This document shows, piece by piece, positions 11,656 through 21,032 of a stretch of 64,000 nt of DNA. Under the pieces are notes generated by a model. It did not search any database, was not told where the DNA came from, and saw nothing but the letters and a program-made list of their open reading frames with translations. Every line of letters begins with the position of its first letter. The first letter of the stretch is position 1. A program made the translations under genes and the position numbers. Source of the stretch: Gordonia liuliyuniae (lineage in GTDB: Bacteria; Actinomycetota; Actinomycetes; Mycobacteriales; Mycobacteriaceae); the NCBI RefSeq assembly GCF_021739025.1, contig NZ_JAKKOT010000002.1:124001-188000 (forward strand). Direction: 5' to 3'.

Positions 11656-11727
11656 ACACGCGCAAACATCCGCGCACGAAACATCCGGGCACAGACATCC
11701 GGAGACAGGCATTAAGGAGAGACGTAT

Positions 11728-12513
11728 ATGGCCGACGCACTCGAGTACGAGACAATCCAGGTCCACACCGAGGGTCGGGTCGGCGTCATCACGCTCGACC
11801 GCCCGAAGGCATTGAACGCCCTCAACACGCAGTTGATGACCGAAGTCGTCGATGCCGCGACCGCTTTCGATACCGACCCGGCGGTGGGCGCCATCGTCAT
11901 CACCGGTTCCGACCGCGCCTTCGCGGCGGGCGCCGACATCAAGGAGATGTCCGAGAAGTCGTTCAGCGATGTACAGTCCGAGCGATTCTTCGGCGACTGG
12001 GACCGGCTCGCCCGATTGAACACCCCGACGATCGCCGCGGTCAACGGCTTCGCGCTCGGCGGAGGCTGCGAACTGGCGATGCTGTGCGACCTCATCATCG
12101 CAGGTGACACCGCCAAGTTCGGTCAACCAGAGATCACCCTCGGTGTCATCCCGGGCATCGGCGGTTCGCAGCGCCTCACCCGCGCCGTCGGCAAGGCCAA
12201 GGCGATGGACCTCATCCTCACCGGCCGTCAGATGAAGGTCGACGAGGCCGAACGCCTCGGACTCGTCTCCCGCGTGGTGCCCGCCGAACAGACGTTGAGC
12301 ACTGCCCTGGAGGTGGCCGCCGATATCGCCGACAAGTCATCGATCGCCGCTTCGCTCGCGAAGGAGGCCGTGAACCGCGCCTTCGAGTCCGGCCTCACCG
12401 AAGGCGTCCGCACCGAGCGTTCGTTGTTCTATTCGACGTTCGCCACCGACGACCAGACCGAGGGCATGGCCGCGTTCGTCGAGAAACGCAAGCCGACCTT
12501 CACTCACCGCTGA
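11728..12513 (+). CDS. Enoyl-CoA hydratase
   Basis: The 261-residue protein is a standard crotonase: [15 protein letters not shown] near the N terminus, then [11 protein letters not shown] (first oxyanion-hole loop) and [13 protein letters not shown]. The catalytic glutamates are in the GGGCELAM helix and the [12 protein letters not shown] segment. It hydrates trans-2-enoyl-CoA; in this operon the likely substrate is methacrylyl-CoA. AAGGAGA precedes the ATG. It sits between the hydroxyisobutyryl-CoA hydrolase and mmsA, which supports a role in valine catabolism, although broad fatty-acid beta-oxidation use is possible. Confidence 0.92.
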   Translation: MADALEYETIQVHTEGRVGVITLDRPKALNALNTQLMTEVVDAATAFDTDPAVGAIVITGSDRAFAAGADIKEMSEKSFSDVQSERFFGDWDRLARLNTPTIAAVNGFALGGGCELAMLCDLIIAGDTAKFGQPEITLGVIPGIGGSQRLTRAVGKAKAMDLILTGRQMKVDEAERLGLVSRVVPAEQTLSTALEVAADIADKSSIAASLAKEAVNRAFESGLTEGVRTERSLFYSTFATDDQTEGMAAFVEKRKPTFTHR

Positions 12514-12563
12514 CCGCCCCGCTGAATCGAGCGGAGTCGAGATCCACCCAAAGGAGCACCACC

Positions 12564-14099
12564 ATGACCGACGTCATCCCCCACTACATCGCAGGCAAGC
12601 GCACCGTCAGCATCGGTGACGCCGCTGCGTCGGGCCGTACCGCGGACGTGCTGAACCCGAGCCTGGGCACGGTGCAGGCGCAGGTCGCACTCGCGTCGAC
12701 CGACGAGGTGGCCGCCGCCGTCGCCATCGCCGCGGAAGCTCAGAAGGAGTGGGCGTCGTGGAACCCGCAGCGCCGCGCCCGCGTCCTGATGCGCTTCATC
12801 GCCCTGGTCAACGAGAACATGGACGAGCTGGCGACGGCGCTGTCGATGGAGCACGGCAAGACCTTCGAGGACGCGAAGGGCGATGTGCAGCGCGGTATCG
12901 AGGTCATCGAGTTCTCCACCGGTATTCCGCATCTGATCAAGGGCGACTACACCGAGGGCGCCGGGCCGGGCATCGACGTCTATTCCATGCGTCAACCGCT
13001 CGGCGTCGTCGCGGGCATCACCCCGTTCAACTTCCCGGCGATGATCCCGCTGTGGAAGGCCGGCCCGGCACTCGCGTGCGGTAACGCCTTCATCCTGAAG
13101 CCGTCCGAGCGCGACCCGTCCGTCACTCTGCGTCTGGCCGAACTGTTCTCCGAAGCCGGTCTGCCGGACGGCGTCTTCCAGGTTGTCAACGGCGACAAGG
13201 AGTCCGTCGACGCTCTGCTGACTCACCCGGACGTGAAGGCGCTCGGTTTCGTCGGCAGCAGCGACATCGCGCAGTACATCTACGAGACCGCCGCGGCCCA
13301 CGGCAAGCGTTCGCAGTGTTTCGGCGGCGCGAAGAACCACATGATCATCCTCCCCGACGCAGACCTCGACCAGGCGGCCGATGCTCTGATCGGCGCGGGC
13401 TACGGTGCCGCGGGCGAACGCTGCATGGCGATCTCGGTTGCTGTCCCGGTCGGCGAGGAGACGGCGGAAGCGTTGCGCGCCAAGCTCGTCGACAAGGTGA
13501 AGGCGCTCCGCGTCGGCCACTCGCTCGACCCGAAGGCCGATTACGGTCCGCTCGTCACCGGTGCCGCGCGCGACAAGGTCATCGACTACATCGGACAGGG
13601 CGTCGCAGCGGGCGCTGAGCTCGTCGTCGACGGACGCGAACGCACCAGCGACGACGCGACCTTCGAGGGCGAGGACCTGACGAACGGCTACTTCGTCGGC
13701 CCGACCCTGTTCGATCACGTCACCAAGGACATGTCCATCTACACCGACGAGATCTTCGGACCGGTGCTGACGATCGTGCGCGCCAAGGACTACGAGGAGG
13801 CGCTCGCCCTGCCGACTGACCACGAGTACGGGAACGGCGTCTCGATCTTCACCCGGGACGGTGACGCCGCCCGCGACTTCACCTCACGCGTCGAGGTCGG
13901 CATGGTCGGCGTCAACGTGCCGATCCCGGTGCCGGTCGCCTACCACACGTTCGGCGGCTGGAAGCGGTCCGGATTCGGCGACCTGAACCAGCACGGACCG
14001 GCGTCGATCATGTTCTACACGAAGACCAAGACGGTCACCCAGCGGTGGCCGTCCGGCATCAAGGACGGCGCCGAGTTCTCGATCCCGACGATGGACTGA
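12564..14099 (+). CDS. mmsA: CoA-acylating methylmalonate-semialdehyde dehydrogenase
   Basis: The 511-residue aldehyde dehydrogenase has the NAD-site segment GITPFNFPAMIPLWK and the catalytic cysteine in GYGAAGERCMAIS. CFGGAKNHMIILPDADLDQ is characteristic of the MmsA/IolA branch, which uses CoA rather than water to give propionyl-CoA (or acetyl-CoA) from (methyl)malonate semialdehyde. The AAAGGAG site lies just upstream of the ATG. It is third in the valine operon and is followed by a strong hairpin. No 3-hydroxyisobutyrate dehydrogenase (mmsB) is adjacent, so that step must be encoded elsewhere. Confidence 0.93.
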   Translation: MTDVIPHYIAGKRTVSIGDAAASGRTADVLNPSLGTVQAQVALASTDEVAAAVAIAAEAQKEWASWNPQRRARVLMRFIALVNENMDELATALSMEHGKTFEDAKGDVQRGIEVIEFSTGIPHLIKGDYTEGAGPGIDVYSMRQPLGVVAGITPFNFPAMIPLWKAGPALACGNAFILKPSERDPSVTLRLAELFSEAGLPDGVFQVVNGDKESVDALLTHPDVKALGFVGSSDIAQYIYETAAAHGKRSQCFGGAKNHMIILPDADLDQAADALIGAGYGAAGERCMAISVAVPVGEETAEALRAKLVDKVKALRVGHSLDPKADYGPLVTGAARDKVIDYIGQGVAAGAELVVDGRERTSDDATFEGEDLTNGYFVGPTLFDHVTKDMSIYTDEIFGPVLTIVRAKDYEEALALPTDHEYGNGVSIFTRDGDAARDFTSRVEVGMVGVNVPIPVPVAYHTFGGWKRSGFGDLNQHGPASIMFYTKTKTVTQRWPSGIKDGAEFSIPTMD

Positions 14100-14112
14100 C
14101 AGCCGCCGGTCT

Positions 14113-14153
14113 CACCTCGCCCCGTTCGCTCGACCAGCGAACGGGGCGAGGTG
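14113..14153 (+). terminator. Strong hairpin after mmsA
   Basis: A perfect 18-bp inverted repeat (14113-14130 and 14136-14153) flanks a 5-base loop, 13 bases after the mmsA stop. There is no T-run, as is common for actinobacterial intrinsic terminators. It probably ends the valine operon and separates it from the acyl-CoA synthetase gene. Confidence 0.75.
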
Positions 14154-14190
14154 CTCCAATACCACCCGAACCGGAAGGCCGAACCGTACC

Positions 14191-15705
14191 GTGACAAACG
14201 TGGACGTCCGAGTGAACACCATCGATTCCCTGCTGCGCAGGTCTGCCTCGCGCACCCCCGACGCCGTCGCGCTCCGGTTCGCCGACCGCGACTGGACCTA
14301 CCGAGCACTCGATGACGCGGTGACGCGGGCGGCCGGTCGGCTGCTCGCACTCGACGTGAAGGCCGGTTCGCGGATCGCCGCGTTCGGCGTGAATTCCGAC
14401 GCCTACCTCATCGGTTTCCTCGGCGCCGTCCGCGCGGGCCTCGTGCACGTGCCGATCAACTTCGCGCTCAAGGCGGGCGAACTGCGTTATCTCCTCGAGG
14501 ATTCGGGGGCGTCGGTAGTGCTCGTCGATCCGCTGTTGCGGACGACCCTCGACGAGGTCGTGGGCGATCTGCCGGTGATCGCCCTGCGCGACGCCGACGA
14601 CAGTCTCCTCGCGACCGCATCGGACGGGCCCGTCCCAGAGGTGAACGTCGACGTGGCTCCGACCGATCTCGCCCAGTTGCTGTACACCTCGGGCACCACG
14701 TCCGCGCCGAAGGGCGCGATGATGACCCATCAGGCGCTCGTTCACGAGTACGTGTCGTCCCTGCTCGGCCTCGACTTCACGGCCGACGACGCACCGCTGA
14801 TCGCGATGCCGCTGTACCACTCGGCAGGTATGCACGTGTTCGCTCTCCCGTACCTGTCGATCGGCGCGACGATCTCGCTGATCGAGAAGCCGGACGTCGG
14901 TGAGATTCTGCGCCTGGTGGAGGAGCTGCGGATCGGATCCCTCTTCCTCGCACCGACGGTGTGGGTGCCGCTCGCGAACAGCCCCGAGCTCGATTCGCGC
15001 GACCTGAGTTCGTTGACGAAGGCGCAGTACGGCGCATCGATCATGCCGGTGACCGTGCTCAACCGGCTGCGCGAACGGTACCCGGACATCGGTTTCTACA
15101 ACTGTTTCGGACAGTCGGAGATCGGGCCGCTGGCCACCATTCTGCGGCCGGAGGAGCACGCCGACCGACCCGCGTCGTGCGGCCGTCCGGTGTTCTTCGT
15201 CGAGACCCGGATCGTCGACGGCGACGGAAACGATGTGCCGCTCGGCGAGCAGGGCGAGGTCTGCTATCGCTCGCCGCAGTTGTGCAGCGGCTACTGGAAC
15301 AAGCCGGACGCCACCGAGGAGGCGTTCACCGACGGCTGGTTCCATTCCGGCGACCTCGTGACCAGCGATGATCGGGGCTATATCACCGTCGTCGACCGCA
15401 TCAAGGATGTCATCAACACCGGTGGGGTCCTCGTCGCCTCCCGGGAGGTCGAGGACGCCGTCTACCTGCACCCGGCGGTGGCCGAGGTCGCGGTGATCGG
15501 CACACCGGACGAGAAGTGGATCGAAGCGGTGACCGCCGTGGTCGTGGTCAAAGACGGCCAGACGGCCACCGAGGACGAGTTGATCGCGTTCGTGAAGGAA
15601 CGGATCGCGCCGTTCAAGGTGCCCAAGTCGGTGATGTTCGTCGACGAACTGCCGCGCAACCAGAGCGGCAAGCTGCTGAAGCGGGAGTTGCGGGCGAAGG
15701 CGTGA
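14191..15705 (+). CDS. Acyl-CoA synthetase (AMP-forming)
   Basis: The 504-residue protein is in the adenylate-forming ligase family. It contains the P-loop LLYTSGTTSAPKGAMMTHQ, the FGQSEIGP segment (A5 region), the GWFHSGDLVTSDDRGYITVVDR hinge region (about residues 384-405), and a C-terminal lysine in NQSGKLLKRELR. It activates a carboxylic acid as acyl-AMP and transfers it to CoA; the chain length is not predictable. The start is GTG at 14191. The mmsA terminator precedes it, so it is probably its own unit. Confidence 0.9.
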   Translation: MTNVDVRVNTIDSLLRRSASRTPDAVALRFADRDWTYRALDDAVTRAAGRLLALDVKAGSRIAAFGVNSDAYLIGFLGAVRAGLVHVPINFALKAGELRYLLEDSGASVVLVDPLLRTTLDEVVGDLPVIALRDADDSLLATASDGPVPEVNVDVAPTDLAQLLYTSGTTSAPKGAMMTHQALVHEYVSSLLGLDFTADDAPLIAMPLYHSAGMHVFALPYLSIGATISLIEKPDVGEILRLVEELRIGSLFLAPTVWVPLANSPELDSRDLSSLTKAQYGASIMPVTVLNRLRERYPDIGFYNCFGQSEIGPLATILRPEEHADRPASCGRPVFFVETRIVDGDGNDVPLGEQGEVCYRSPQLCSGYWNKPDATEEAFTDGWFHSGDLVTSDDRGYITVVDRIKDVINTGGVLVASREVEDAVYLHPAVAEVAVIGTPDEKWIEAVTAVVVVKDGQTATEDELIAFVKERIAPFKVPKSVMFVDELPRNQSGKLLKRELRAKA

Positions 15706-15811
15706 CAGGCGCGGGTCGGGGTTCGACCGGCGAGTTCGGGAGCGTCCTCGACGGCGGATGCTTGCGCGAACGACGGGAAGTATTCGGCCCCAGCGGTTAA
15801 CCTCGGTGGTG

Positions 15812-15834
15812 GGCCCGTGCCCCGGCCACGGGCC
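15812..15834 (+). terminator. Short GC-rich hairpin between acyl-CoA synthetase and catalase genes
   Basis: An 8-bp perfect stem (15812-15819 with 15827-15834) and 7-base loop lie about 106 bases after the acyl-CoA synthetase stop and 38 bases before the catalase start. It may terminate the upstream gene or sit in the catalase leader. There is no T-run, so the role is uncertain. Confidence 0.4.
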
Positions 15835-15872
15835 TTGTACAGCCCAACGCCTACCTCCCTAGGAGGACGAGC

Positions 15873-17321
15873 ATGACCGAGGACAAGAATTTCACGACCA
15901 CGGACTCCGGCGCTCCGGCAGGCAGCGACGAGCATTCACTCACTGCGGGCGCTGCTGGCCCCATCGTCCTGCACGACCACTACCTGATCGAGCAGATGGC
16001 GCAGTTCAACCGCGAACGCGTCGCCGAACGTCAGCCCCACGCCAAGGGCAGCGGAGCCTTCGGCACTTTCGAGACGACGAGCGACGTATCGGCGTACACG
16101 TGCGCATCGCTGTTCCAGCCGGGCGCGAAGACCGAGATGGTGGCGCGCTTCTCCACGGTCGCCGGCGAGCGAGGCAGCCCCGACACGTGGCGTGACCCCC
16201 GCGGGTTCGCGTTGAAGTTCTACACCGACGAAGGCGTGTACGACATGGTCGGCAACAACACGCCCGTCTTCTTCATCAAGGACCCGATGAAGTTCCAGCA
16301 CTTCATCCGCTCGCAGAAACGGCGCGCAGACAACAACCTGCGCGACCACGACATGCAGTGGGACTTCTGGACCCTCTCCCCCGAATCGGCGCACCAGGTC
16401 ACCTGGCTGATGGGCGACCGCGGCATCCCGCGAACGTGGCGACATATGAACGGCTACAGCTCGCACACCTACATGTGGGTCAACGCCGAAGGCGTCAAGC
16501 ACTGGGTCAAGTACCACTTCATCACCGATCAGGGCGTCGAGTGTCTGACACAGGACGAGGCGGATCGGCTCGCAGGCGCCGACACCGACTACCACACCAG
16601 GGATCTTTTCGACTCGATCGCGAAGGGCGAGAACCCCAGCTGGACACTCAAAGTCCAGTTGATGCCGTTCGACGACGCGACGGCGTACCGGTTCAATCCA
16701 TTCGATCTCACCAAGGTGTGGCCGCACTCGGATTACCCGCTCCACGAGGTCGGCAAGATGACGTTGCACACCAACCCGACCGACAACCACGCCCAGATCG
16801 AGCAGGCCGCGTTCGAGCCCAGCAACGTCGTTCCGGGAATCGGTTTCAGCCCGGACCGGATGCTGCTCGGCCGCGTGTTCGCGTATTCGGACGCCCACCG
16901 GGCTCGGCTCGGAGCCAATTACAAGCAGATCCCGGTCAACCGGCCGCACAACGAGGTCCGCAGCTACTCGAAGGACGGTGCGATGCGCATCGATCCGGTG
17001 AGCGATCCGGTGTACGCCCCGAACTCGAAGGGCGGCCCCGCGGCCACGTACTCCGGGCAGGCCGAGCCACAGTGGGCGGCCGACGGTGACATCGTCCGCA
17101 GCGCGTACGTCGATCACCCGGAAGACGACGACTGGGGGCAGCCCGGCACGCTCGTTCGCGACGTGCTCGACGACGCCGCACGGGATCGGTTGGCGGGCAA
17201 CGTCGCCGGACATCTCCTCGACGGTGTCAGCGAGCCGGTGCTGACGCGGGCATTCGAGTACTGGCGGAATGTCGACGCTGACCTCGGAGCCGACATCGAA
17301 CGAAGGGTGCGAGCCGGATAG
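15873..17321 (+). CDS. katA: Monofunctional heme catalase (small-subunit clade)
   Basis: The 482-residue protein is a typical small-subunit catalase that dismutates hydrogen peroxide in the cytoplasm. It carries the active-site histidine region around [18 protein letters not shown], the distal asparagine in [11 protein letters not shown], and the proximal heme tyrosine in [14 protein letters not shown]. The length is normal. TAGGAGGACGAGC ahead of the ATG provides a strong ribosome-binding site. It is monocistronic. The last bases run into a possible DoxX-like gene remnant. Confidence 0.95.
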   Translation: MTEDKNFTTTDSGAPAGSDEHSLTAGAAGPIVLHDHYLIEQMAQFNRERVAERQPHAKGSGAFGTFETTSDVSAYTCASLFQPGAKTEMVARFSTVAGERGSPDTWRDPRGFALKFYTDEGVYDMVGNNTPVFFIKDPMKFQHFIRSQKRRADNNLRDHDMQWDFWTLSPESAHQVTWLMGDRGIPRTWRHMNGYSSHTYMWVNAEGVKHWVKYHFITDQGVECLTQDEADRLAGADTDYHTRDLFDSIAKGENPSWTLKVQLMPFDDATAYRFNPFDLTKVWPHSDYPLHEVGKMTLHTNPTDNHAQIEQAAFEPSNVVPGIGFSPDRMLLGRVFAYSDAHRARLGANYKQIPVNRPHNEVRSYSKDGAMRIDPVSDPVYAPNSKGGPAATYSGQAEPQWAADGDIVRSAYVDHPEDDDWGQPGTLVRDVLDDAARDRLAGNVAGHLLDGVSEPVLTRAFEYWRNVDADLGADIERRVRAG

Positions 17322-17476
17322 TCCGCGCCAACGGCGCCGTCCAAGCTGTCGGCGGGATCCTCATCTCGGTGGGGGTCGCGCCGCGCTTGGCGGCTGCGGG
17401 TGCACTTGGGGGCGGGCTCATCACGATTATGGCGGCGGGCGAGAAGGAGCGGCTGGCGATACGGCTTGACCGCTAG
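17313..17476 (+). pseudogene. Probable internal fragment of a DoxX-family membrane protein
   Basis: In a frame different from the catalase, the bases across and after its stop encode about 50 residues ending at TAG 17474-17476. They include [18 protein letters not shown] and a Leu/Ala/Gly-rich hydrophobic stretch. This resembles the middle membrane helices of DoxX proteins (pattern: NGAVQ, aGl..a.G, PRlAA). There is no start codon or ribosome-binding site and both ends of the family are missing. I read it as a decayed remnant, with modest confidence. It ends in a stop overlapping the convergent ATPase gene. Confidence 0.35.
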
Positions 17477-18726
17477 GGGGTGAACTCCCAGAGGCTCGCG
17501 ATCGGCAGTCCATAGAGTTTCGGGGAGTACCGGTAGCCGGTCTGCGCCGTTCCCAGCACGATTCCGGCGACGAATCTGTCACCCAACTCGTCCCGCAGCT
17601 TCTCGAGTCCGCGGAATTGCCGAGCGTTGTACGACGCCGCGGCCTTCACCTCGACACCGACGACGCTGCCGTCGTCGAACTCCAGGATGAGATCAACTTC
17701 TGTGCCGTCCCGATCACGGTAGTGGAACAGATCGAAACTCCGGTCCGACCACGTCCGTTGACGAAGCAGTTCAGTGGCTACGAACGATTCAAGGAACCCG
17801 CCGAACGCTTCGCCGTACTCGAGACGAGACAGCTGGTCGGCTGTTACCCTCGCCAGGCGCATCGCCATCGCCGAGTCGACGACGAAGGTCTTCGGCCGAC
17901 CGACCTCCCGTTTCGCCAGATTCGGTGTCCACGGTGGGATACTCGCCGCAAACCCGACGTCGTGCAGAAGGTCGACGTACGACGTTACCGTCCGTGCCGG
18001 AATCGAGGTCTCGTCGGCGAGCTTCGCCTTGACTAGTTCTGCCGACGGTCGGCCGGCGAGCACACGGAGCATCGACATGACGCGATCCGGGTTGAGCAGC
18101 CTGTTGAGCTCACGCATATCTCGGCCGACGACGCCCTGCACATATCCGTCGATCCAGGGGCCGCGCATGCGCTGCGGCATAGTCCGCATCTCCGGATAGG
18201 CCCCTGTTCCGAGGCGACTCGCGTAGTCGTCGCGCCCCACCGACGTCGAGAAGTCTGATGCGAGGCACGCATGTCCGCGCACCGCGCGGGCGAAGTCGTC
18301 TGACCGGCCCGCCATCTCGCCTTGGCTGAGCCCGTAGAGGTTGAGTCGCACGGCACGGCCGGCCAGACTGTCCGCCAGGCCTTTCACCCGGAGCAGGCTG
18401 GACGAGCCGGTGAGGATGAACTTGCCCGGACGTCGGTCGTCGTCGATTGCAGCCTTGATCGCCAAGGTGAGTGATGGCATCCGCTGGATCTCATCGATCA
18501 CCATCTGCCGGTTCCCCGCCTGCGCGAGGAATCCGGCCGGATCAGCTTCTGCCGCCGCCCGCACCTGTTCATAGTCGAGATTCATCGTGAGCGCGTCCGA
18601 CTGTGCCACGCGCGCGGCCAACGTACTCTTTCCAACCTGCCGAGCGCCCTCGATCACGATGGCAGGAAAGTGTCGTAGGAAGTCGCCGACGATCGGTTCG
18701 ACGTTCCTGTTCAGAAGGTCGGACAT
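17473..18726 (-). CDS. ATP-binding protein, AAA domain plus DUF4143
   Basis: The 417-residue protein has a P-loop in IEGARQVGKSTLAARVAQ (about residues 25-42), a Walker B-like QMVIDEIQRMPSL, and a C-terminal DUF4143 region with TEVDLILEFDDGSVVGVEVK, reminiscent of a restriction-endonuclease-fold core. Proteins of this type are widespread and lack a firm function. Regions that carry them are often variable between strains. The start is ATG 18726. A 22-bp tandem repeat array occupies the region directly upstream and may carry its promoter or operator. Confidence 0.9.
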   Translation of the reverse strand: MSDLLNRNVEPIVGDFLRHFPAIVIEGARQVGKSTLAARVAQSDALTMNLDYEQVRAAAEADPAGFLAQAGNRQMVIDEIQRMPSLTLAIKAAIDDDRRPGKFILTGSSSLLRVKGLADSLAGRAVRLNLYGLSQGEMAGRSDDFARAVRGHACLASDFSTSVGRDDYASRLGTGAYPEMRTMPQRMRGPWIDGYVQGVVGRDMRELNRLLNPDRVMSMLRVLAGRPSAELVKAKLADETSIPARTVTSYVDLLHDVGFAASIPPWTPNLAKREVGRPKTFVVDSAMAMRLARVTADQLSRLEYGEAFGGFLESFVATELLRQRTWSDRSFDLFHYRDRDGTEVDLILEFDDGSVVGVEVKAAASYNARQFRGLEKLRDELGDRFVAGIVLGTAQTGYRYSPKLYGLPIASLWEFTP

Positions 18727-18743
18727 GAGGCCATACTACGCCC

Positions 18744-18850
18744 AGTCTGCCGATTCGCGGCATCGAGTCTGCCGATTCGCGAAGTCGAGTCTGCCGATTC
18801 GCGAAGTCGAGTCTGCCGATTCGCGGAAACGAGATCGCCGATTCGCGACG
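18744..18850. repeat. 22-bp tandem repeat array, about five copies
   Basis: Four full copies (18744-18765, 18766-18787, 18788-18809, 18810-18831) and a degenerate fifth (from 18832) share the core AGTCTGCCGATTCGCG. Copies 2 and 3 are identical and contain the 8-bp palindrome TTCGCGAA. The array fills the gap between the start of the DUF4143 ATPase gene and the end of the small membrane-protein gene, a position that suits a multi-site operator. Simple slippage is the alternative. There are no spacers, so it is not CRISPR. Confidence 0.85.
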
Positions 18851-19096
18851 CTATTCTTCCCAGCGATCGCTGGTACTCGGGTAGCGGACGCGCAGATGAC
18901 TGTAGAGGTAGGTGGCGACGATCAGCGTGCCCGCCGAGCCGACCGCCCACCACAGCCAACCGTTGAGCAGACCGTCGCGGACGGCGGCGACCAGCCAGAC
19001 GAGCACGGTTCCGACGGTCGCGATCGTGGCGATCAACCGGATCGTCAACACGACGGTCGCGGCGATCGACCATGCTGCGCGGCGTGCCGTACTCAT
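18851..19096 (-). CDS. Small two-helix membrane protein
   Basis: The 81-residue product has two clear hydrophobic segments (about residues 10-35 and 46-66) and a charged C terminus ending RYPSTSDRWEE. I do not recognise a family. Composition and codon use match the neighbours, and the gene sits between the MFS gene and the repeat array on the same strand, so it may follow the GntR-MFS operon. Function unknown. Confidence 0.6.
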   Translation of the reverse strand: MSTARRAAWSIAATVVLTIRLIATIATVGTVLVWLVAAVRDGLLNGWLWWAVGSAGTLIVATYLYSHLRVRYPSTSDRWEE

Positions 19097-19125
19097 GTCC
19101 GCAACACTATTCGTGTCCTCGCGAA

Positions 19126-20385
19126 TCAGCTATCTGTTAGGTGCCTCTGGGGCAGATGCTTCTCGGAGGCGTACCCGATGGCGCCGAGCGAGACGCCGAG
19201 CAGCACGGCCAACGCGATCAGCAGTTCGAGGGTCGTGAACGGCGGGGTCAGCGCGGCCAGGAGAGTCGGCATCGCGAAACCGACGTAGGCGACGGCGTAG
19301 AAGATGCCGGTCAGGCGGGCCAGTTCGGTCGGCGGTGCGATCCGCTGGACCTCCATCAGACCGGATGTGAGTCCGATTCCGAACCCGACGCCGAACACGA
19401 TGCTGGCGACGACGCCGACCAGCAGGCTGTCGGTGGTGACGGCCGCGATCATCACCCCGATGCCGACCACGAGGATCGCCAGCGAGACGAGCAGTCCGCG
19501 TGCGCTCGACTCCGAGTCGATGCGTTTGGCGAGCGGCTGAACGGCGGCGCTGGTACCCAATGCGATGACGCTGAGCAGCGTCCCGTACGCGAGCCCCAAC
19601 CCTCCGGCCGCGTCGGCCAGGAGCACCGGCTGGTAGCCATACGACAGACCGCACGCGATGAACAGCCATGGGCAGCAGATCATCACGACGCGCACGAAAC
19701 GACGGTGGCGGGCCGACGCCACGAGGAATCCGCCTCGATCACGCACATCGTCGTCGAGCGCGGGCGCGGTCTCGACGGGTCGGCGGACCAGCCACAGGAA
19801 CGGAACCGTGACAACAATGTGCAACAGGAACGGCAGCGAGTGCGTCCACGGCCCCCACTGAGCGATGCAGCCCGCGACGAGCGCGCCCAGTGCGGAACCG
19901 AGGGTGAACGCGAGCGACGCGCGGCGTGCGCCCGACGACGCGTCGGCGGCAGGATCGAACGGCCGACGCGACAGTTCTTTGAGCCACGTGGTGCCGACCG
20001 CTGTCGCCGTGCCGACTGCGACACCGGAGAACATGCGGCCCAGGAAGATCGTCCACAGCCCCAATCCCTCGCTCGCGAGGAGGACGCTGCCGATCAGGCC
20101 GGCGATGACGGCGACCAGCATCGGCGCTCGCCGTCCCACCCGGTCGGCGATGCTGCCCGACACGATGAGCGCGGGTACCAGCCCGACGACGTAGATGCCG
20201 AGGAACGCGGTGACCGTGGCGGCTGAGAAGTGGTCCTGCTCCCGGTACATGACGAGCAACGGGCTGAACTGGTTGCCCGACCACGCGCACACGAACAGCG
20301 CGCCGAACACGAGCATCCAATCGCGCGGGAACGCCCTCGCCACCGTGTCCGACACAGCACCGACCTGCGTCTCGGTGGTCGTCAC
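19126..20385 (-). CDS. MFS transporter
   Basis: The 419-residue protein has about 12 hydrophobic segments. The MFS loop 2-3 motif appears as GSIADRVGRRAPML. The sixth and seventh helices are separated by a charged loop around residues 205-225. The start is GTG 20385, overlapping the stop of the upstream GntR gene in GTGA, so the pair is one operon. The substrate is unknown; the GntR regulator with an FCD effector domain suggests a small organic acid or similar metabolite. Confidence 0.9.
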   Translation of the reverse strand: MTTTETQVGAVSDTVARAFPRDWMLVFGALFVCAWSGNQFSPLLVMYREQDHFSAATVTAFLGIYVVGLVPALIVSGSIADRVGRRAPMLVAVIAGLIGSVLLASEGLGLWTIFLGRMFSGVAVGTATAVGTTWLKELSRRPFDPAADASSGARRASLAFTLGSALGALVAGCIAQWGPWTHSLPFLLHIVVTVPFLWLVRRPVETAPALDDDVRDRGGFLVASARHRRFVRVVMICCPWLFIACGLSYGYQPVLLADAAGGLGLAYGTLLSVIALGTSAAVQPLAKRIDSESSARGLLVSLAILVVGIGVMIAAVTTDSLLVGVVASIVFGVGFGIGLTSGLMEVQRIAPPTELARLTGIFYAVAYVGFAMPTLLAALTPPFTTLELLIALAVLLGVSLGAIGYASEKHLPQRHLTDS

Positions 20386-21020
20386 AGCGCACCCTGGTAC
20401 CGGTTGAAATGAGCCTGCAGCAGCGCCGAATAGCGGTCGGTGTCACCGTCACACAGACACGCCGCCAGCTCTTCGTGGTCGACGAGTGAGGACTGAAGGT
20501 TGGCCGGGTCTATCCGCAGCAGCAGATTCCGCAACCGTTGTTGGCGTGCACGCAGCTGCTCGTAGAAGTGCTCGGCGATCGGGTTGCCCGACGCGCGCAC
20601 CACGAGAAGGTGGAACTCGTCGTCGACGTCGACGAACCCGTCGACGTCCTCGACCGCCACGAAGTCGCGCTGGCGCGCGAGGTTCTCGTCGATCTCGGCT
20701 CGCACCGCGTCGTCGGGCCCACCCTGGCCGAACAGCTGCGCGGCCGACGCCGCTTCGATCGCGTGTCGCATGGCGAGAACGTCCGCGGCCTCGGACGGTG
20801 TCACCGGTCGGACGACGGCTCCGCGCCTCGGCTGCAGATCAAGGAGTTGCTCGGCGGCAAGCCGGAGGAACGCCTCATGCACCGGCGTGCGGCTGAGTCC
20901 CAGGTCGGCGCTCACCGCGACTTCGCTGAGCAGCGATCCGCCGGGCAGAGCTCCGCTGATGATGCCGTTCTTCGTCGTCACATACGCACGTTCGGCCGCG
21001 ACCTCGGTCTTCGATTCCAC
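20382..21020 (-). CDS. GntR-family regulator (FCD subfamily)
   Basis: The product is 212 residues from GTG 21020. The winged helix spans about residues 10-75 (LSEVAVSADLGLSRTPVHEA is the helix-turn-helix) and an all-helical FCD ligand domain follows. The frame is open to 21098, but that extension would translate a perfect palindrome as MQACMQA, so I place the start after it. The palindrome at 21033-21060 is then the promoter-proximal operator. The gene is coupled to the downstream MFS gene, which it probably controls together with itself. Confidence 0.87.
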   Translation of the reverse strand: MESKTEVAAERAYVTTKNGIISGALPGGSLLSEVAVSADLGLSRTPVHEAFLRLAAEQLLDLQPRRGAVVRPVTPSEAADVLAMRHAIEAASAAQLFGQGGPDDAVRAEIDENLARQRDFVAVEDVDGFVDVDDEFHLLVVRASGNPIAEHFYEQLRARQQRLRNLLLRIDPANLQSSLVDHEELAACLCDGDTDRYSALLQAHFNRYQGAL

Positions 21021-21032
21021 GGCACCGACGTT

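Noticed and set aside
18744..18850. CRISPR array
   Set aside because: The 22-bp units abut with no spacers and no cas genes lie nearby, so it is a tandem repeat.
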